64,000 bases of DNA, taken from contig OZ253569.1 in the NCBI GenBank assembly GCA_965262875.1, positions 1 through 64,000 of the forward strand, written 5' to 3'. Each line of letters begins with the position of its first letter. Within the stretch, counting starts at the first letter, position 1. The stretch is from JBALVT01 sp965262875 (GTDB lineage: Bacteria; Pseudomonadota; Gammaproteobacteria; Pseudomonadales; Halieaceae). This document shows, piece by piece, positions 35,879 to 45,985 of the stretch. Position numbers and translations under genes: made by a program. The notes below the pieces were generated by a model. The model was not told the origin of the DNA and searched no databases. It was given only the letters and a program-made list of their open reading frames with translations.

Positions 35879-37204
35879 ATGACTGATTCAAACAAAAAGA
35901 GTGTCGGCTTCGTAAGTCTAGGCTGCCCCAAGGCCCTGGTAGATTCGGAACGCATTCTCACTCAGCTAAAAATGGACGGTTACGACATCGTCCCAAGCTA
36001 CGAGGATGCGCAGGTGGTTGTGGTCAACACCTGCGGTTTTATCGACAGCGCCAAGCAGGAATCCTTGGATGCCATTGGCGAGGCGATTAGCGCCAACGGA
36101 AAAGTTATCGTGACCGGCTGCATGGGCAAAGGAGCCAATGCGCAATCCATCATGGATCAACACCCCAAGGTGTTGAGTGTGACTGGTCCCGCCGCGTATG
36201 AAGAAGTTGTCAGTGCAGTACACAAATACGTCCCTCACACGCCAATCCACGATCCTTACGTTGACTTGGTACCCCCACAGGGTGTCAAACTCACACCCAG
36301 GCACTACGCATACCTGAAGATCTCCGAGGGCTGCAACCACCGTTGCAGCTTTTGCATTATCCCTGATATGCGCGGCGATCTGGTTAGCCGGCCCATCGGC
36401 GATGTAATGGAAGAGGCAGAGCGTCTGGCCAGAGCAGGGGTAAGAGAGCTACTAGTTATTTCTCAAGACACCAGCGCCTACGGCGTGGACATAAAATATC
36501 GCACCGGCTTTTGGAATGGCCGCCCCCTAAAAACACGAATGCAGGAACTGTGTGAAGCTTTGGGGGAATTCGGTATCTGGGTGCGCCTGCACTATGTTTA
36601 CCCCTACCCCCACGTCGATAAGGTTGTTCCGCTAATGGCCGAGGGGAAAATACTTCCCTACCTTGATATTCCCTTTCAGCATGGAAGCCCCGATGTTTTG
36701 AAACGAATGAAACGTCCAGCGGCCGCAGAAAAGTCTCTGGACCGAATTAGAGCCTGGCGCGATATTTGCCCGGATATCACTCTGCGCAGCACTTTTATCG
36801 TCGGCTTCCCCGGAGAAACTGACGCCGAGTTTGCCATGTTGCTGGATTTCCTCCGGGAGGCGCAACTTGACCGGGTGGGATGCTTCCAGTATTCCCCGGT
36901 GGACGGCGCAAGAGCAAACAAACTACCTGATCACGTTCCCGATGAGGTGAAGCAGGAGCGCTGGAACCAGTTCATGGAACTACAGCAAGAAATTAGCGCC
37001 AACAAGCTGCAAGCGAAGATCGGTAAAACCATCGAGGTATTGATCGATGAGGTGGATGAACAGGGGGCGATTGGTCGCTCCAGCGCAGACGCCCCAGAGA
37101 TAGATGGCAAGGTCTACCTCGATGGGGTAGAAGGCCTTTCGCCGGGAGATTTAGTAGAAGCTGAAGTGACCGGCGCGGACGACTACGATCTCTGGGCTGG
37201 CTAG
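35879..37204 (+). CDS. rimO: Ribosomal protein S12 methylthiotransferase
   Basis: Radical SAM enzyme adding a methylthio group to Asp89 of ribosomal protein S12. The N-terminal MTTase domain has Cys16, Cys52 and Cys81 for the auxiliary cluster (LGCPKALVDSERI, NTCGFIDSAKQES, TGCMGKG). The radical SAM cluster is GCNHRCSFCIIP (Cys152, 156, 159), and a TRAM domain closes the 441-aa protein. RimO rather than MiaB is indicated by LGCPKALVDSE and the CIIPDMRG string. Coupled to rsmE 2 bp later. Confidence 0.96.
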   Translation: MTDSNKKSVGFVSLGCPKALVDSERILTQLKMDGYDIVPSYEDAQVVVVNTCGFIDSAKQESLDAIGEAISANGKVIVTGCMGKGANAQSIMDQHPKVLSVTGPAAYEEVVSAVHKYVPHTPIHDPYVDLVPPQGVKLTPRHYAYLKISEGCNHRCSFCIIPDMRGDLVSRPIGDVMEEAERLARAGVRELLVISQDTSAYGVDIKYRTGFWNGRPLKTRMQELCEALGEFGIWVRLHYVYPYPHVDKVVPLMAEGKILPYLDIPFQHGSPDVLKRMKRPAAAEKSLDRIRAWRDICPDITLRSTFIVGFPGETDAEFAMLLDFLREAQLDRVGCFQYSPVDGARANKLPDHVPDEVKQERWNQFMELQQEISANKLQAKIGKTIEVLIDEVDEQGAIGRSSADAPEIDGKVYLDGVEGLSPGDLVEAEVTGADDYDLWAG

Positions 37205-37206
37205 CC

Positions 37207-37914
37207 TTGAACCTGCTGCTTTTTACCGATCTGGATCGAACAGGCCCACAAGAGATACAAGTAAAGGATCGACGACTAAACCACTTGATCCAGGTGCACA
37301 AAGCGCAGGTAGGTGACCAGGTTCGTATTGGCGAACTCGGTGGAGAAATGGGCAAAGGTATAATCCTTGAAATTAGTACTGAGGTGGCCAGGCTAGAAAT
37401 AGAACTGACGGAACCCCCTCCCGAAAAGCACTCGAGCGTATTGATACTGGCCCTCCCCCGCCCAAAAATGCTGCGCAGGATATTGCGAACAATCGCCGAG
37501 TTAGGGGTTTCTGAACTCCATCTGATCAACAGCTATAGAGTGGAAAAAAGCTACTGGCAGAGCCCCGTTCTCGAAACTGAGCAAATACAGCAGTACTTAT
37601 TGCAGGGAATTGAACAGTCCAAGGATACCCTTGTGCCTACCGTGATGACCCACAAGCGCTTTAAGCCGTTTGTTGAAGATGACTTACCCGAGATGCTTGT
37701 GGGCAAGAACGCCCTACTGGCTCACCCCGGCGGCTATCCCCGCGCCCCCTATGGGCCTTGTGAAAACATGGTCCTGGTAATCGGCCCGGAAGGTGGGTTT
37801 ATTCCCTACGAAGTAGAAAAACTGCAGAGTGCTGGATGTAATACCGTATCTCTCGGGCCGCGAATTCTGCGCGTTGAGAATGCAGTCAATGCGCTTTTGG
37901 GCCGGCTGCTGTAA
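37207..37914 (+). CDS. rsmE: 16S rRNA (uracil1498-N3)-methyltransferase
   Basis: SPOUT-class enzyme of 235 aa methylating U1498 in the decoding region. The C-terminal knot is visible: NMVLVIGPEGGFIPYEVE, then SLGPRILRVENAVNALL. An N-terminal PUA-like RNA-binding domain precedes it (DRRLNHLIQVHKAQVGDQVR). The start appears to be TTG 2 bp after the rimO stop, consistent with coupling. Ends 3 bp before the convergent TonB receptor gene. Confidence 0.93.
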   Translation: MNLLLFTDLDRTGPQEIQVKDRRLNHLIQVHKAQVGDQVRIGELGGEMGKGIILEISTEVARLEIELTEPPPEKHSSVLILALPRPKMLRRILRTIAELGVSELHLINSYRVEKSYWQSPVLETEQIQQYLLQGIEQSKDTLVPTVMTHKRFKPFVEDDLPEMLVGKNALLAHPGGYPRAPYGPCENMVLVIGPEGGFIPYEVEKLQSAGCNTVSLGPRILRVENAVNALLGRLL

Positions 37915-37917
37915 GCC

Positions 37918-40383
37918 TTAGAAGTGGTACTTCAGCTCTGCACCGTAGGTGCGTGGCGTCGCAAATGCGTGCCCGCCCACGCCTGAAGATTCGACCAGTG
38001 CCGAACCACCCACTACATGTTCTTCGTCGGTGAGATTAACGCCATAGATCACGCTCACCCATTTCTCGTCGGCGGAAATCCACGTTACTCTCCCATTGAG
38101 ATCAAACTGTTTGTCCTCGAGCCAACGCCCGCTTTCGCAGCTGGCAGAATCAAAACAATACTCAATATCAAACTTCCAACTCGCCTGAATACGCGGTAGA
38201 AAAGTACCCACAGAAGTATTCCAGGTATATTGCGCCGCCAGTAAATAGGTTTCCTGGGGCAAGCGTGGCAGGTTTTCTGATGAGCGATCTACCGGACACA
38301 CATCAATCTCCACAATCGTCAAATTGATTCGACCCTCACAGGCCGCAAACGGAGGGCTCTCACCCTCGGCAACTGAGATTCTCGTATCGCCAAATTCCTG
38401 AATTTCACCATCGTTCAGAGTCATATTAAAAGTGAGCATCAAGTTTTCAGAAGCCAACCAAAGTGTCTCCAATTCGAAGCCTTTAATCGTGGACTCGGCG
38501 GCGTTAATCGTAGCTCCCGCCGGGGAATTGGTGATGCGATTAACAGCCAAGGTTGTCAGCTGGCGATTGGTATAATCGGCGTGGAAAATGGCGCCGTTAA
38601 TGCGTAGTCGACGGTCCAACAGATCAAGTTTGAAACCCAGCTCCCAGTTCTCCACTTCCTCTGGCTCGAACTGGTCAAAATCATCTGTGGGTCCCTCAGA
38701 CAAACCACCAGACAGAAAGCCTTCGCTATAGGTTAAATAGATGCTGCCCGTGTCGACAAGGTCATTGTCACCAAATAGGTACTGAATACTGGCAGTGGGA
38801 GTGACATCGCTATCCGAGGTATCACCTTCGGTAAGATCACTGAACTCGAATTCGAAATTGGGGTTATAAACGAACCCCGGCCGGTCAACCAGATACAAAC
38901 CACCACCGAGCCCGATTACATTGCCACCATTTGCATCAATTGTGCTGGGAATAACCCCGTAGCGGATACGCTCAAACTCGCGGTTCTCATCGGTGTATCT
39001 GATGCCAAGAGTAGTTCTCCAATGATCATTAAACTCCCACTCCACCTGAGCAAAGGCGGCAACGGCATCGTTGTCCGAGGCCAGTTCAGAAGCGGAGGTA
39101 TTTAAATAAATGCCCCCCAAAAAGGCGGGATCCCAGGGCCCCAGAAAATTCACATTAATACGACCTTCGGTTTGCTCCTGGAACCAATACACCCCGGTCA
39201 CAAATTGCATGCGTTCATCAAAAGCACTACCGGTTAACTGGAACTCCTGACTGTATTGATCTGTTTCAGCGGGATGCTGAAAAGGGTGTACCAAATTGGT
39301 GCGGTGCAAAAACGGCGTTCCGGTGTGATCGATCTCATCGTCTTGTGACGCCTCGGTATAACGCCACCCGGTAATGCTTTTGAAACTCAAATTTTCGTTA
39401 ATTTCCCACTCGGCGACGAAGGAAACGCCTTTGTTTTTCGCTTCATAATCACCCCAAATATCTGAGATTACAGTGCGCGGATCGCCATCGGCTGCAGCCT
39501 CCTCACAAAAATCATCGAGAGTTTTTCCGGTCGCCGGAGTAATACCCAATTCATCGAACAGCGCTGCCTGCCAGCCGGTAAACTCGGGAACGAGCACGCA
39601 CTTCTGGGGTCGTGCAGTTTGATTAGTCTCAGCCCAGTTCACATTTAAATCCAGAACCCAGCTGTCATTCAGCTGCCATCGGGTTTGCCAGATAAGGCTC
39701 TGTCGATCCTCATCCATAAAATCTCGCCCATCAAAAAGATTCTCGATGTAGCCGTCACGCGTAACCGACACACCGGAAAACCGGGTCCAGAGATTGTCTG
39801 TAATAGGTACGTTCAAAACGAAATCGGCATCCAGCCGGTCGAGGTTGCCCACTCTTACACCCAGGGAAGCTTCGAATTCATCGACAGGCTTATTGGTAGT
39901 GAACACCAGCGCGCCGCCCGTGGTATTTTTGCCGAAGAGCGTACCTTGCGGGCCGCGCAACACCTGCACCGACTGAATATCATTGAGATCCAGCAAACCG
40001 CCGTCTGGGCGTCCGACATAAATGTCGTCGATGTAAATACCCACCCCCGAGTCAATATTGGCGCCAGTATTGCGCTGACCGACGCCACGGATGTAGATAT
40101 TAGCCAGAGGCGCGGTGCCGTTGGCAGAGGCAACTTCAATATTAGGAGCAATTTGATTGAGGTCCGCCAGGTTTCTAATGCCCGCATCACGCAGGGCGCT
40201 GGCATCGAGTGCAGTCACGGCCACCGGCGTTTCCTGCAAACTCTCAGCTCGCCGCCTGGCCGTCACAATAATCTCTTCAAGGAAGAAATCCTGAGCTGAC
40301 GCATATTGCACACCAGCGGGTGATAGCACCGACAAGATTGCAGCACTCACCACAGAGCGATTGAGCCAGGTCATTTGCGACAT
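37918..40383 (-). CDS. TonB-dependent outer-membrane receptor
   Basis: 821 aa. Signal peptide MSQMTWLNRSVVSAAILSVL with cleavage near YASAQDF; TonB box EEIIVTARRR; plug domain with LADLNQIAPNIEV, NIYIRGVGQRNTGANIDSGV and VQVLRGPQGTLFGKNTTGGA; a 22-stranded barrel ending GAELKYHF with terminal Phe. The class (plug with RNTGANIDSGVGIYIDD) is common in marine gammaproteobacteria and sphingomonads; the substrate could be a siderophore, vitamin, oligosaccharide or lipid and is not predictable. The ATG at 40383 follows AGAGG; upstream sequence in frame is not leader-like. No sugar- or iron-locus genes adjoin it. Confidence 0.93.
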   Translation of the reverse strand: MSQMTWLNRSVVSAAILSVLSPAGVQYASAQDFFLEEIIVTARRRAESLQETPVAVTALDASALRDAGIRNLADLNQIAPNIEVASANGTAPLANIYIRGVGQRNTGANIDSGVGIYIDDIYVGRPDGGLLDLNDIQSVQVLRGPQGTLFGKNTTGGALVFTTNKPVDEFEASLGVRVGNLDRLDADFVLNVPITDNLWTRFSGVSVTRDGYIENLFDGRDFMDEDRQSLIWQTRWQLNDSWVLDLNVNWAETNQTARPQKCVLVPEFTGWQAALFDELGITPATGKTLDDFCEEAAADGDPRTVISDIWGDYEAKNKGVSFVAEWEINENLSFKSITGWRYTEASQDDEIDHTGTPFLHRTNLVHPFQHPAETDQYSQEFQLTGSAFDERMQFVTGVYWFQEQTEGRINVNFLGPWDPAFLGGIYLNTSASELASDNDAVAAFAQVEWEFNDHWRTTLGIRYTDENREFERIRYGVIPSTIDANGGNVIGLGGGLYLVDRPGFVYNPNFEFEFSDLTEGDTSDSDVTPTASIQYLFGDNDLVDTGSIYLTYSEGFLSGGLSEGPTDDFDQFEPEEVENWELGFKLDLLDRRLRINGAIFHADYTNRQLTTLAVNRITNSPAGATINAAESTIKGFELETLWLASENLMLTFNMTLNDGEIQEFGDTRISVAEGESPPFAACEGRINLTIVEIDVCPVDRSSENLPRLPQETYLLAAQYTWNTSVGTFLPRIQASWKFDIEYCFDSASCESGRWLEDKQFDLNGRVTWISADEKWVSVIYGVNLTDEEHVVGGSALVESSGVGGHAFATPRTYGAELKYHF

Positions 40384-40498
40384 CCTAAACCTCTTTTTAT
40401 ATTTTTTAGCGTACGCAGTCGCACATCCAAGTGCGGCAGACCCTTGCATTAGGTATACGATGAAGAATAGAAACACACAAGTTATTTTTGGCGCCCGG

Positions 40499-41584
40499 TT
40501 ATGGCTCGTTAAACAGGGATAATTGCTGCAATTTCACTCCCTCGCGAGGTTGAAGTCTCAGTCCCGCACCCAACAAACGAACCGGTTTTGCGCCTCTAGG
40601 CCACGCAGCTGTTACCAGGCGGTGGAAATGCTCAAGACTGTTCCATTGCTCGCCACTGGCTGACATCCCCTCCTCCAGGGTTGTCTGGGTGAAATCCCGG
40701 TACTTTATCTTCACGAAGCGCTTCACAGGAACATAGCTTTGGTTGATTTTCTTAAACCGCCGCTCCAGCTCCTCCACGATGGAATCCAAGGCGGAGACAA
40801 CGGCCGGTAAGTCGTCAATATCCTCCGCAAATGTGTGTTCCACACTGATTGATTTGCGTGTTCTGGTGGACTGGACTTCGCGGTTGTCCACTCCTCGCGC
40901 TACCTCCGATAATCGCTTGCCGTATTTACCAAAGCGTTTCAGCAAATCATTGAGGGCAACACCCTGTAGATCACCACAGGTAACCACGCCCATCTCGTGC
41001 AGTTTTTTAGCCGTTACTTTACCCACGCCATTGATCTTTTTAACCGGCAGCGCCAAAACGAATTCATCGACTTGATCGGGCGAAACCGTAAACACACCAT
41101 CGGGTTTGTTCCAGTCACTGGCGACCTTGGCAAGAAATTTATTGGGCGCCACCCCAGCGGAGACAGTGACTTTCAAAGTCTCCTTTATGCGAGTTTTTAT
41201 CTCATGGGCGATGAGGGTTGCACTGCCCCCGCAATGCTCGGATCCGGTAACATCCAAATAGGCTTCATCCAGTGATACCGGTTCGATGAGGTCGGTGTAC
41301 TCCAGAAAAATCTCTCGAAACCGATTGGAAACTTCTCGGTACAGTTCGAATCGCGCCGGTAATATGATCAGCTGTGGACAAAGCGTCAACGCGCGCGAAG
41401 AGGCCATAGCCGAGCGAACACCAAATTTTCTGGCTTCATAGTTACTGGTGGCAATAACACCACGGCGCTCCGAGGAACCACCGACGGCAATCGGTTTGCC
41501 AACCAGCTCGGGATCTTCTCTCATCTCTACGGATGCATAAAAAGAGTCTGCATCAACGTGAATAATTTTGCGCTGACTTTCCAC
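40499..41584 (-). CDS. dinB: DNA polymerase IV (Y family)
   Basis: Error-prone lesion-bypass polymerase of 361 aa. Catalytic acidic residues lie in HVDADSFYASVEMRED (Asp at 10) and PVSLDEAYLDVTG; the helix-hairpin-helix thumb (KINGVGKVTAKKLHEMGV) and the little-finger domain follow. The C-terminus ends QLSLFNEP, a beta-clamp-binding QLSLF motif. Starts at GTG; 12 bp after the MFS gene. No LexA box is evident in the short gap, so any SOS control would act upstream of the transporter. Confidence 0.95.
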   Translation of the reverse strand: MESQRKIIHVDADSFYASVEMREDPELVGKPIAVGGSSERRGVIATSNYEARKFGVRSAMASSRALTLCPQLIILPARFELYREVSNRFREIFLEYTDLIEPVSLDEAYLDVTGSEHCGGSATLIAHEIKTRIKETLKVTVSAGVAPNKFLAKVASDWNKPDGVFTVSPDQVDEFVLALPVKKINGVGKVTAKKLHEMGVVTCGDLQGVALNDLLKRFGKYGKRLSEVARGVDNREVQSTRTRKSISVEHTFAEDIDDLPAVVSALDSIVEELERRFKKINQSYVPVKRFVKIKYRDFTQTTLEEGMSASGEQWNSLEHFHRLVTAAWPRGAKPVRLLGAGLRLQPREGVKLQQLSLFNEP

Positions 41585-41596
41585 GGCTGGAGTTAA

Positions 41597-42799
41597 CTAA
41601 CTGCCATGGCGTGTACGCAGCGAAAACGTCTGAAATTCGCGACCGGGTTCTGGGTCGTGGGGAATCATTCGGGCCAGACACAATGAAGTGAAGGCAAAGA
41701 CAACCCCGGTATAAAATACCGCCGAAGGCGAATTCAACCAGACTACTCCCAAAATCACCGGCACTATCACAGCTGCAATATGATTTATGGTAAAGCTGAC
41801 ACTGGCATTGGATGCCAAATCACCAGGATCGGCAATTTTTTGGAAATAGGTATTGATTGCCATCGCCAATGCAAAAAAGAAATGATCGATCACATACAAG
41901 CTGGCCGCTATCCAGGGCGTCTCCACCAGAGCATAACTGGTAAAGACGACCACCAAACCTATGTACTCTACGGTCAATGCCTTGCGTTCTCCTACCTTCC
42001 CAACCCAGCGTCCAATTGCGGGAGCAAAGGCCAGATTAAACACATAGTTAATCATAAACAGCGCACTAATCTGTCCGACGGTGTATCCAAACTTCTCCAC
42101 CATCATGAAGGCGGCAAATACCATAAAAATCTGCCGGCGCGCCCCACTCATAAATTCCAAGGCGTAGTAAAGTCCATAGCGTTTGCGAAGCACAATGTGC
42201 TTTCGCTGCGCCGTGTGCTGTGGGAATATTGGAAACACAAAATATATTAGAATCGTGATCAAAACCCCAACCGACCCGGCAAGGAGATACATGGTCTGGT
42301 AGGAGACGTCCAACTGCGACATCAACACCCAGATTGAACCATAGGCCAGCAGTGAGCCCACGGCTGTAACCGCCATAGCGCGCCCGAGAAAATGTGCTGT
42401 TTCGGATTTAGACAAAAACTGTAGCGTAAGGGATTGATTGACCGCCTCGAAATAGTGGAAACCGATCGACATGATCACAGTGGTGATGTACAGGCCCATT
42501 ACCCAGGGGAAATAGGCAGTTACCGCCACCGCGGCTGACATCAACACCAGCGAAAGTAATGCGAATATTTGCTCTCGCAAAATCAGCATTATGAAAATGG
42601 CGGTAAAAGTCAGAAAGCCCGGGACTTCGCGCAGACTTTGTAAAATACCGATTTCTCGGCCGCTGAAGTTCGCAAACTCAACAACAAAATTATTGAGCAG
42701 TGCGTTCCACACGGAGAACGTCAGCGGCATCACAAAGGCCATCATCAACAGCATAAGCTGTGGTTGTTGGCGCAACTCGCGCACCTTGTCCGCTAACAT
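41597..42799 (-). CDS. MFS-type permease
   Basis: 400 aa with about 12 hydrophobic spans (for example LMLLMMAFVMPLTFSVWNAL, VPVILGVVWL). The loop between helices 2 and 3 and the FAPAIGRWVGKVGERKALTV segment, an R-x-G-x-x-x-R-K-type loop, are major-facilitator features. Substrate unknown. Lies 12 bp upstream of dinB on the same strand, possibly co-transcribed. Confidence 0.8.
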   Translation of the reverse strand: MLADKVRELRQQPQLMLLMMAFVMPLTFSVWNALLNNFVVEFANFSGREIGILQSLREVPGFLTFTAIFIMLILREQIFALLSLVLMSAAVAVTAYFPWVMGLYITTVIMSIGFHYFEAVNQSLTLQFLSKSETAHFLGRAMAVTAVGSLLAYGSIWVLMSQLDVSYQTMYLLAGSVGVLITILIYFVFPIFPQHTAQRKHIVLRKRYGLYYALEFMSGARRQIFMVFAAFMMVEKFGYTVGQISALFMINYVFNLAFAPAIGRWVGKVGERKALTVEYIGLVVVFTSYALVETPWIAASLYVIDHFFFALAMAINTYFQKIADPGDLASNASVSFTINHIAAVIVPVILGVVWLNSPSAVFYTGVVFAFTSLCLARMIPHDPEPGREFQTFSLRTRHGS

Positions 42800-42836
42800 C
42801 GGATATCGTCCTCACTGGACAAATTGACGGTCCGTG

Positions 42837-43490
42837 TTAGGTCGAAAGACCCACGGGACAACTGACTCCCGTGCCGCCCAGACCGCAGTATCCCCCGGGA
42901 TTTTTTGCCAAGTATTGCTGGTGATACTCCTCGGCATAATAAAACTCGGAATCCGAAAGTATCTCAGTGGTAATTTCCCCCAAACCTGCGGATGCAAGCG
43001 CGAGCCCAAATGCTTCTTTGGAGCGTTCCGCCGCGCAGGTCTGCTCCCCACTAAAGGTGTAAATTCCCGAGCGGTACTGAGTGCCCATGTCATTGCCCTG
43101 ACGCATACCCTGGGTTGGATTGTGGCCCTCCCAAAATGCCTGTAACAGCTCCTCAAAGCTCACCTGCACCGGGTCGTAGACAACCAGAACCACTTCGTTG
43201 TGCCCGGTTTGGCCACTGCAAACTTCCTGATAGCTAGGGTTTTCGGTGACGCCCGCCGAATACCCAACAGCAGTGGTATAGACCCCTGGCAGCTGCCAGA
43301 AGATTCGCTCCACACCCCAAAAACAGCCCATTCCGAAAACGGCTTTCTCCATCCCGCCGGGAAAAGGTTCGGAAATAGTATTACCGTTAACAAAATGTGC
43401 AGAGGGAATAAGCATAGCAGTGTCGTTTCCAGGCAGGGCCGTTTCGGCAGCGGGGAGAGCGTGTTTCTTGCGAATATTGAATAGTTTCAT
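42837..43490 (-). CDS. msrA: Peptide methionine-S-sulfoxide reductase A
   Basis: Repairs oxidised methionine (S-epimer). 217 aa, close in length and layout to E. coli MsrA: FNIRKKHALPAAETALPG, then the catalytic Cys in GMGCFWGVERIFWQLPGVYT, and GHNPTQGMRQGNDMGTQYRS. The recycling cysteines near the C-terminus are in GGYCGLGGTGVSCP. The ATG at 43490 (MKLFNIRKKH) is preferred over upstream in-frame codons. Divergent from the phosphatase gene. Confidence 0.95.
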   Translation of the reverse strand: MKLFNIRKKHALPAAETALPGNDTAMLIPSAHFVNGNTISEPFPGGMEKAVFGMGCFWGVERIFWQLPGVYTTAVGYSAGVTENPSYQEVCSGQTGHNEVVLVVYDPVQVSFEELLQAFWEGHNPTQGMRQGNDMGTQYRSGIYTFSGEQTCAAERSKEAFGLALASAGLGEITTEILSDSEFYYAEEYHQQYLAKNPGGYCGLGGTGVSCPVGLST

Positions 43491-43609
43491 CCCCACTAGT
43501 ATAGCCCCAGCTTTGTCCCCGGGAAACGCTTGGTGCCGGGGTATTCCAATTCTCTTCGAATGTGGGCTACAGTGAGTTTCTTTACCAGACCCCAAAGCGA
43601 TTATTGGCG

Positions 43610-45613
43610 ATGTCAATCTCAAGAAGATCCGCGCTCAAACTGTTGTCCAGCAGTACCTTTGTTTTGCGTGCTGCGCCCGGCGCCGCAATCCCAAAAACTC
43701 TCACCACGGATCTACCCGCACTGCAATTTACCGAGGGAGTCGCCTCGGCCGATCCCCAATCTGATGCCGTTATATTGTGGACCAGGGCAGAACCTGTTTC
43801 GAGTGCGCAGCAAGTGTCTTTGTTGGTGCAGGTCAGCACAGACCCCGACTTCAACAGCCCCATTGTAGAGGAGTTGCTGGAATCGAGCATGGACAGCGAT
43901 TACACGGTGAGAACCTATATTACCGGCCTGTCACCAGACACTAGCTATTATTATCGATTCATTGGCCCACAAAAAACACATTCCAGGGCGGGAAGGACGC
44001 GAACTGCCCCGGCCCACAATCAGCCCAAAGACGTCAATCTCGCATTTGTCAGCTGCCAGAGTTATGAGCAGGCATATTATGGTGCCTGGGCCAGAATGAT
44101 CGCCGATGACCGCACAGCAAGCGAATCAGACCAGATTCAATTTGTGCTTCAGCTCGGTGACTTTATTTATGAACGCAACTGGAAGAAAACCTATGCGGGC
44201 GGTCCACAGCCGCGAAACATACCACCCTTCCCCGATGGCATTGAAACAGAACATACCCGCTACGCGGTCTCACTGGCCGACTATCGCCACTTGTACAAAA
44301 CCTATTTGCGCGATCCACATCTTCAAGAGGCGAGAGCGCGGTGGCCCTTTATCTCAATTTGGGACGACCACGAATTCAGCAATGACAACTTCCAGAGCTA
44401 TTCGAACTACGGCACCAAGCCAATTCTGGACGCACAGCGTAAGCTCGATTCCAACCAGGCCTGGTTTGAATTTGTGCCCGCCGTGCTGGCAGAACTGGAA
44501 GGCCAGGATGCCTTTAATTTCAAATCTAGCCAACTGACTTTAGATGAACAAACAGACAATGCATCGGGCCGCGATAGCATTCGAATTTACCGTTCGCTTA
44601 AATGGGGCAAACATCTGGATATCGTTCTCACCGACACCCGCAGCTACCGCACAGGTCCCTGCGTCGAACCACACCTGGCGGAAAGTCTTGATTTGCCTCT
44701 GAACCCGCTCAAACTTATCGATATCGCCGACTACGGTAAACAATACAATGCGGGGAAACCTCCCGAATACCTGCCCTATGCAGACGGCAAAACCCTAAAC
44801 ACAGCGAGGGATCGGGAGCCCGGCACCTGCATGGGTCTGGATCAACGCAACTGGTTTCTCGACACTCTGACGACCTCCACCGCAACCTGGAAATTATGGG
44901 GCAATGCCCTGCCGCTGATGCCGTTTAATGTAGATCTGTCGGCCATACCTTTGGCCGATCTTGAGGACAGTATTGTCAACCTGGACGCCTGGGCCGGGTA
45001 TCCCTACGAGCGAAATCTGATAATGTCCCAGCTGCGCGATCAGCAGATTCCGGGGGTGGTGTCCCTGTCCGGAGACCACCATACCCATGGCGCAAGCAGC
45101 ATTAGCACGTCTTCCACCAATGCCGATGCAATCCCAGTGGTAGTGGATTTCGCCTGTGCGGGAATCAGCTCAAACTCGTTTTTTCAAACCATTGCAGACG
45201 CCGCACAAAAAGGTAGCCCGGAGTTTCAACAAATGGTCTATGTCGAACTCGATGGTGCACGCGTACCAGTGTGGCACCTGACTCTTTTGCGAGGCGTTCT
45301 CGCCTCGTTTACCTATTCATTGACTTCCCTGGACAGTATCGCCAAATGGCTGGGCCCAAACGAGGCCAATCACGGCTTGAAATACGTCGATAGCACCGCA
45401 AATGGCTACGGCTTGGCTAAATTCACGGCGAACGATCTCAAAGTACAACTGGTCACCATGGAGGATTTAACCAAGCCCTTCGACACTCCCCCCTCTATCA
45501 AATATAAAGCCAAATTCGACATGTCTTCATGGCAAAGCGGTAAAAGCCCGGTTTTGGATGGCCCCGTATTTGAGGGCGCAGCGCCCTTTCCTTTTGATAC
45601 ACAACAGGTGTAA
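43610..45613 (+). CDS. PhoD-type metallophosphoesterase (alkaline phosphatase D family)
   Basis: 667 aa. A twin-arginine-like leader (SRRSALKLLSSSTFVL) begins at the ATG at 43610; an earlier GTG is not leader-like. The N-terminal beta-sandwich (LQFTEGVASADPQSDAVILW) precedes the metal-binding phosphatase: FVLQLGDFIYERNW, FISIWDDHEFSND and VSLSGDHHTHG. Expected to hydrolyse phosphate mono- or diesters at the periplasmic or cell surface side under phosphate limitation. No Pho box could be confirmed upstream. Confidence 0.88.
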   Translation: MSISRRSALKLLSSSTFVLRAAPGAAIPKTLTTDLPALQFTEGVASADPQSDAVILWTRAEPVSSAQQVSLLVQVSTDPDFNSPIVEELLESSMDSDYTVRTYITGLSPDTSYYYRFIGPQKTHSRAGRTRTAPAHNQPKDVNLAFVSCQSYEQAYYGAWARMIADDRTASESDQIQFVLQLGDFIYERNWKKTYAGGPQPRNIPPFPDGIETEHTRYAVSLADYRHLYKTYLRDPHLQEARARWPFISIWDDHEFSNDNFQSYSNYGTKPILDAQRKLDSNQAWFEFVPAVLAELEGQDAFNFKSSQLTLDEQTDNASGRDSIRIYRSLKWGKHLDIVLTDTRSYRTGPCVEPHLAESLDLPLNPLKLIDIADYGKQYNAGKPPEYLPYADGKTLNTARDREPGTCMGLDQRNWFLDTLTTSTATWKLWGNALPLMPFNVDLSAIPLADLEDSIVNLDAWAGYPYERNLIMSQLRDQQIPGVVSLSGDHHTHGASSISTSSTNADAIPVVVDFACAGISSNSFFQTIADAAQKGSPEFQQMVYVELDGARVPVWHLTLLRGVLASFTYSLTSLDSIAKWLGPNEANHGLKYVDSTANGYGLAKFTANDLKVQLVTMEDLTKPFDTPPSIKYKAKFDMSSWQSGKSPVLDGPVFEGAAPFPFDTQQV

Positions 45614-45755
45614 GCTGGAAAAAAACCGGCTGCCTTAACCTCGGTAATCTTCGCGTCACATTTTGCTTTTACTATGGCGCAACCCAAAACAAACGCCCGC
45701 TTCGGAGTTTTCACACTCCTTTGGAGCAGCGACACAATTTATAGAAGAAAGAACC

Positions 45756-45929
45756 ATGACACCACAATCCCCAACTTTTGACCCAAGTGAGCTGTGCAAT
45801 AGCAAGCTATTGGAAATGATCAATACTGAATATGCAAAGACTGAGAACAAGGCACTGCTGGAGGCGGCTCTCGCAGAACTTAAAGATCGACGAGTCGACC
45901 TTGCCCAGTTGCCACACCCAGGCAAGTAA
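45756..45929 (+). CDS. Small hypothetical protein (57 aa)
   Basis: Begins MTPQSPTFDPSELCNSKLLE after GAAGAAAGAA. Contains a predicted helical stretch (NKALLEAALAELKDRRVDLA). No recognised family. Sits between the PhoD-type gene and a VWA protein, same strand. Could be a real small gene or chance frame. Confidence 0.45.
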   Translation: MTPQSPTFDPSELCNSKLLEMINTEYAKTENKALLEAALAELKDRRVDLAQLPHPGK

Positions 45930-45985
45930 CATTCAGTAAGTACCGATCGCAATAACACTCGCGCAAACAATCGCACTGCGGACTT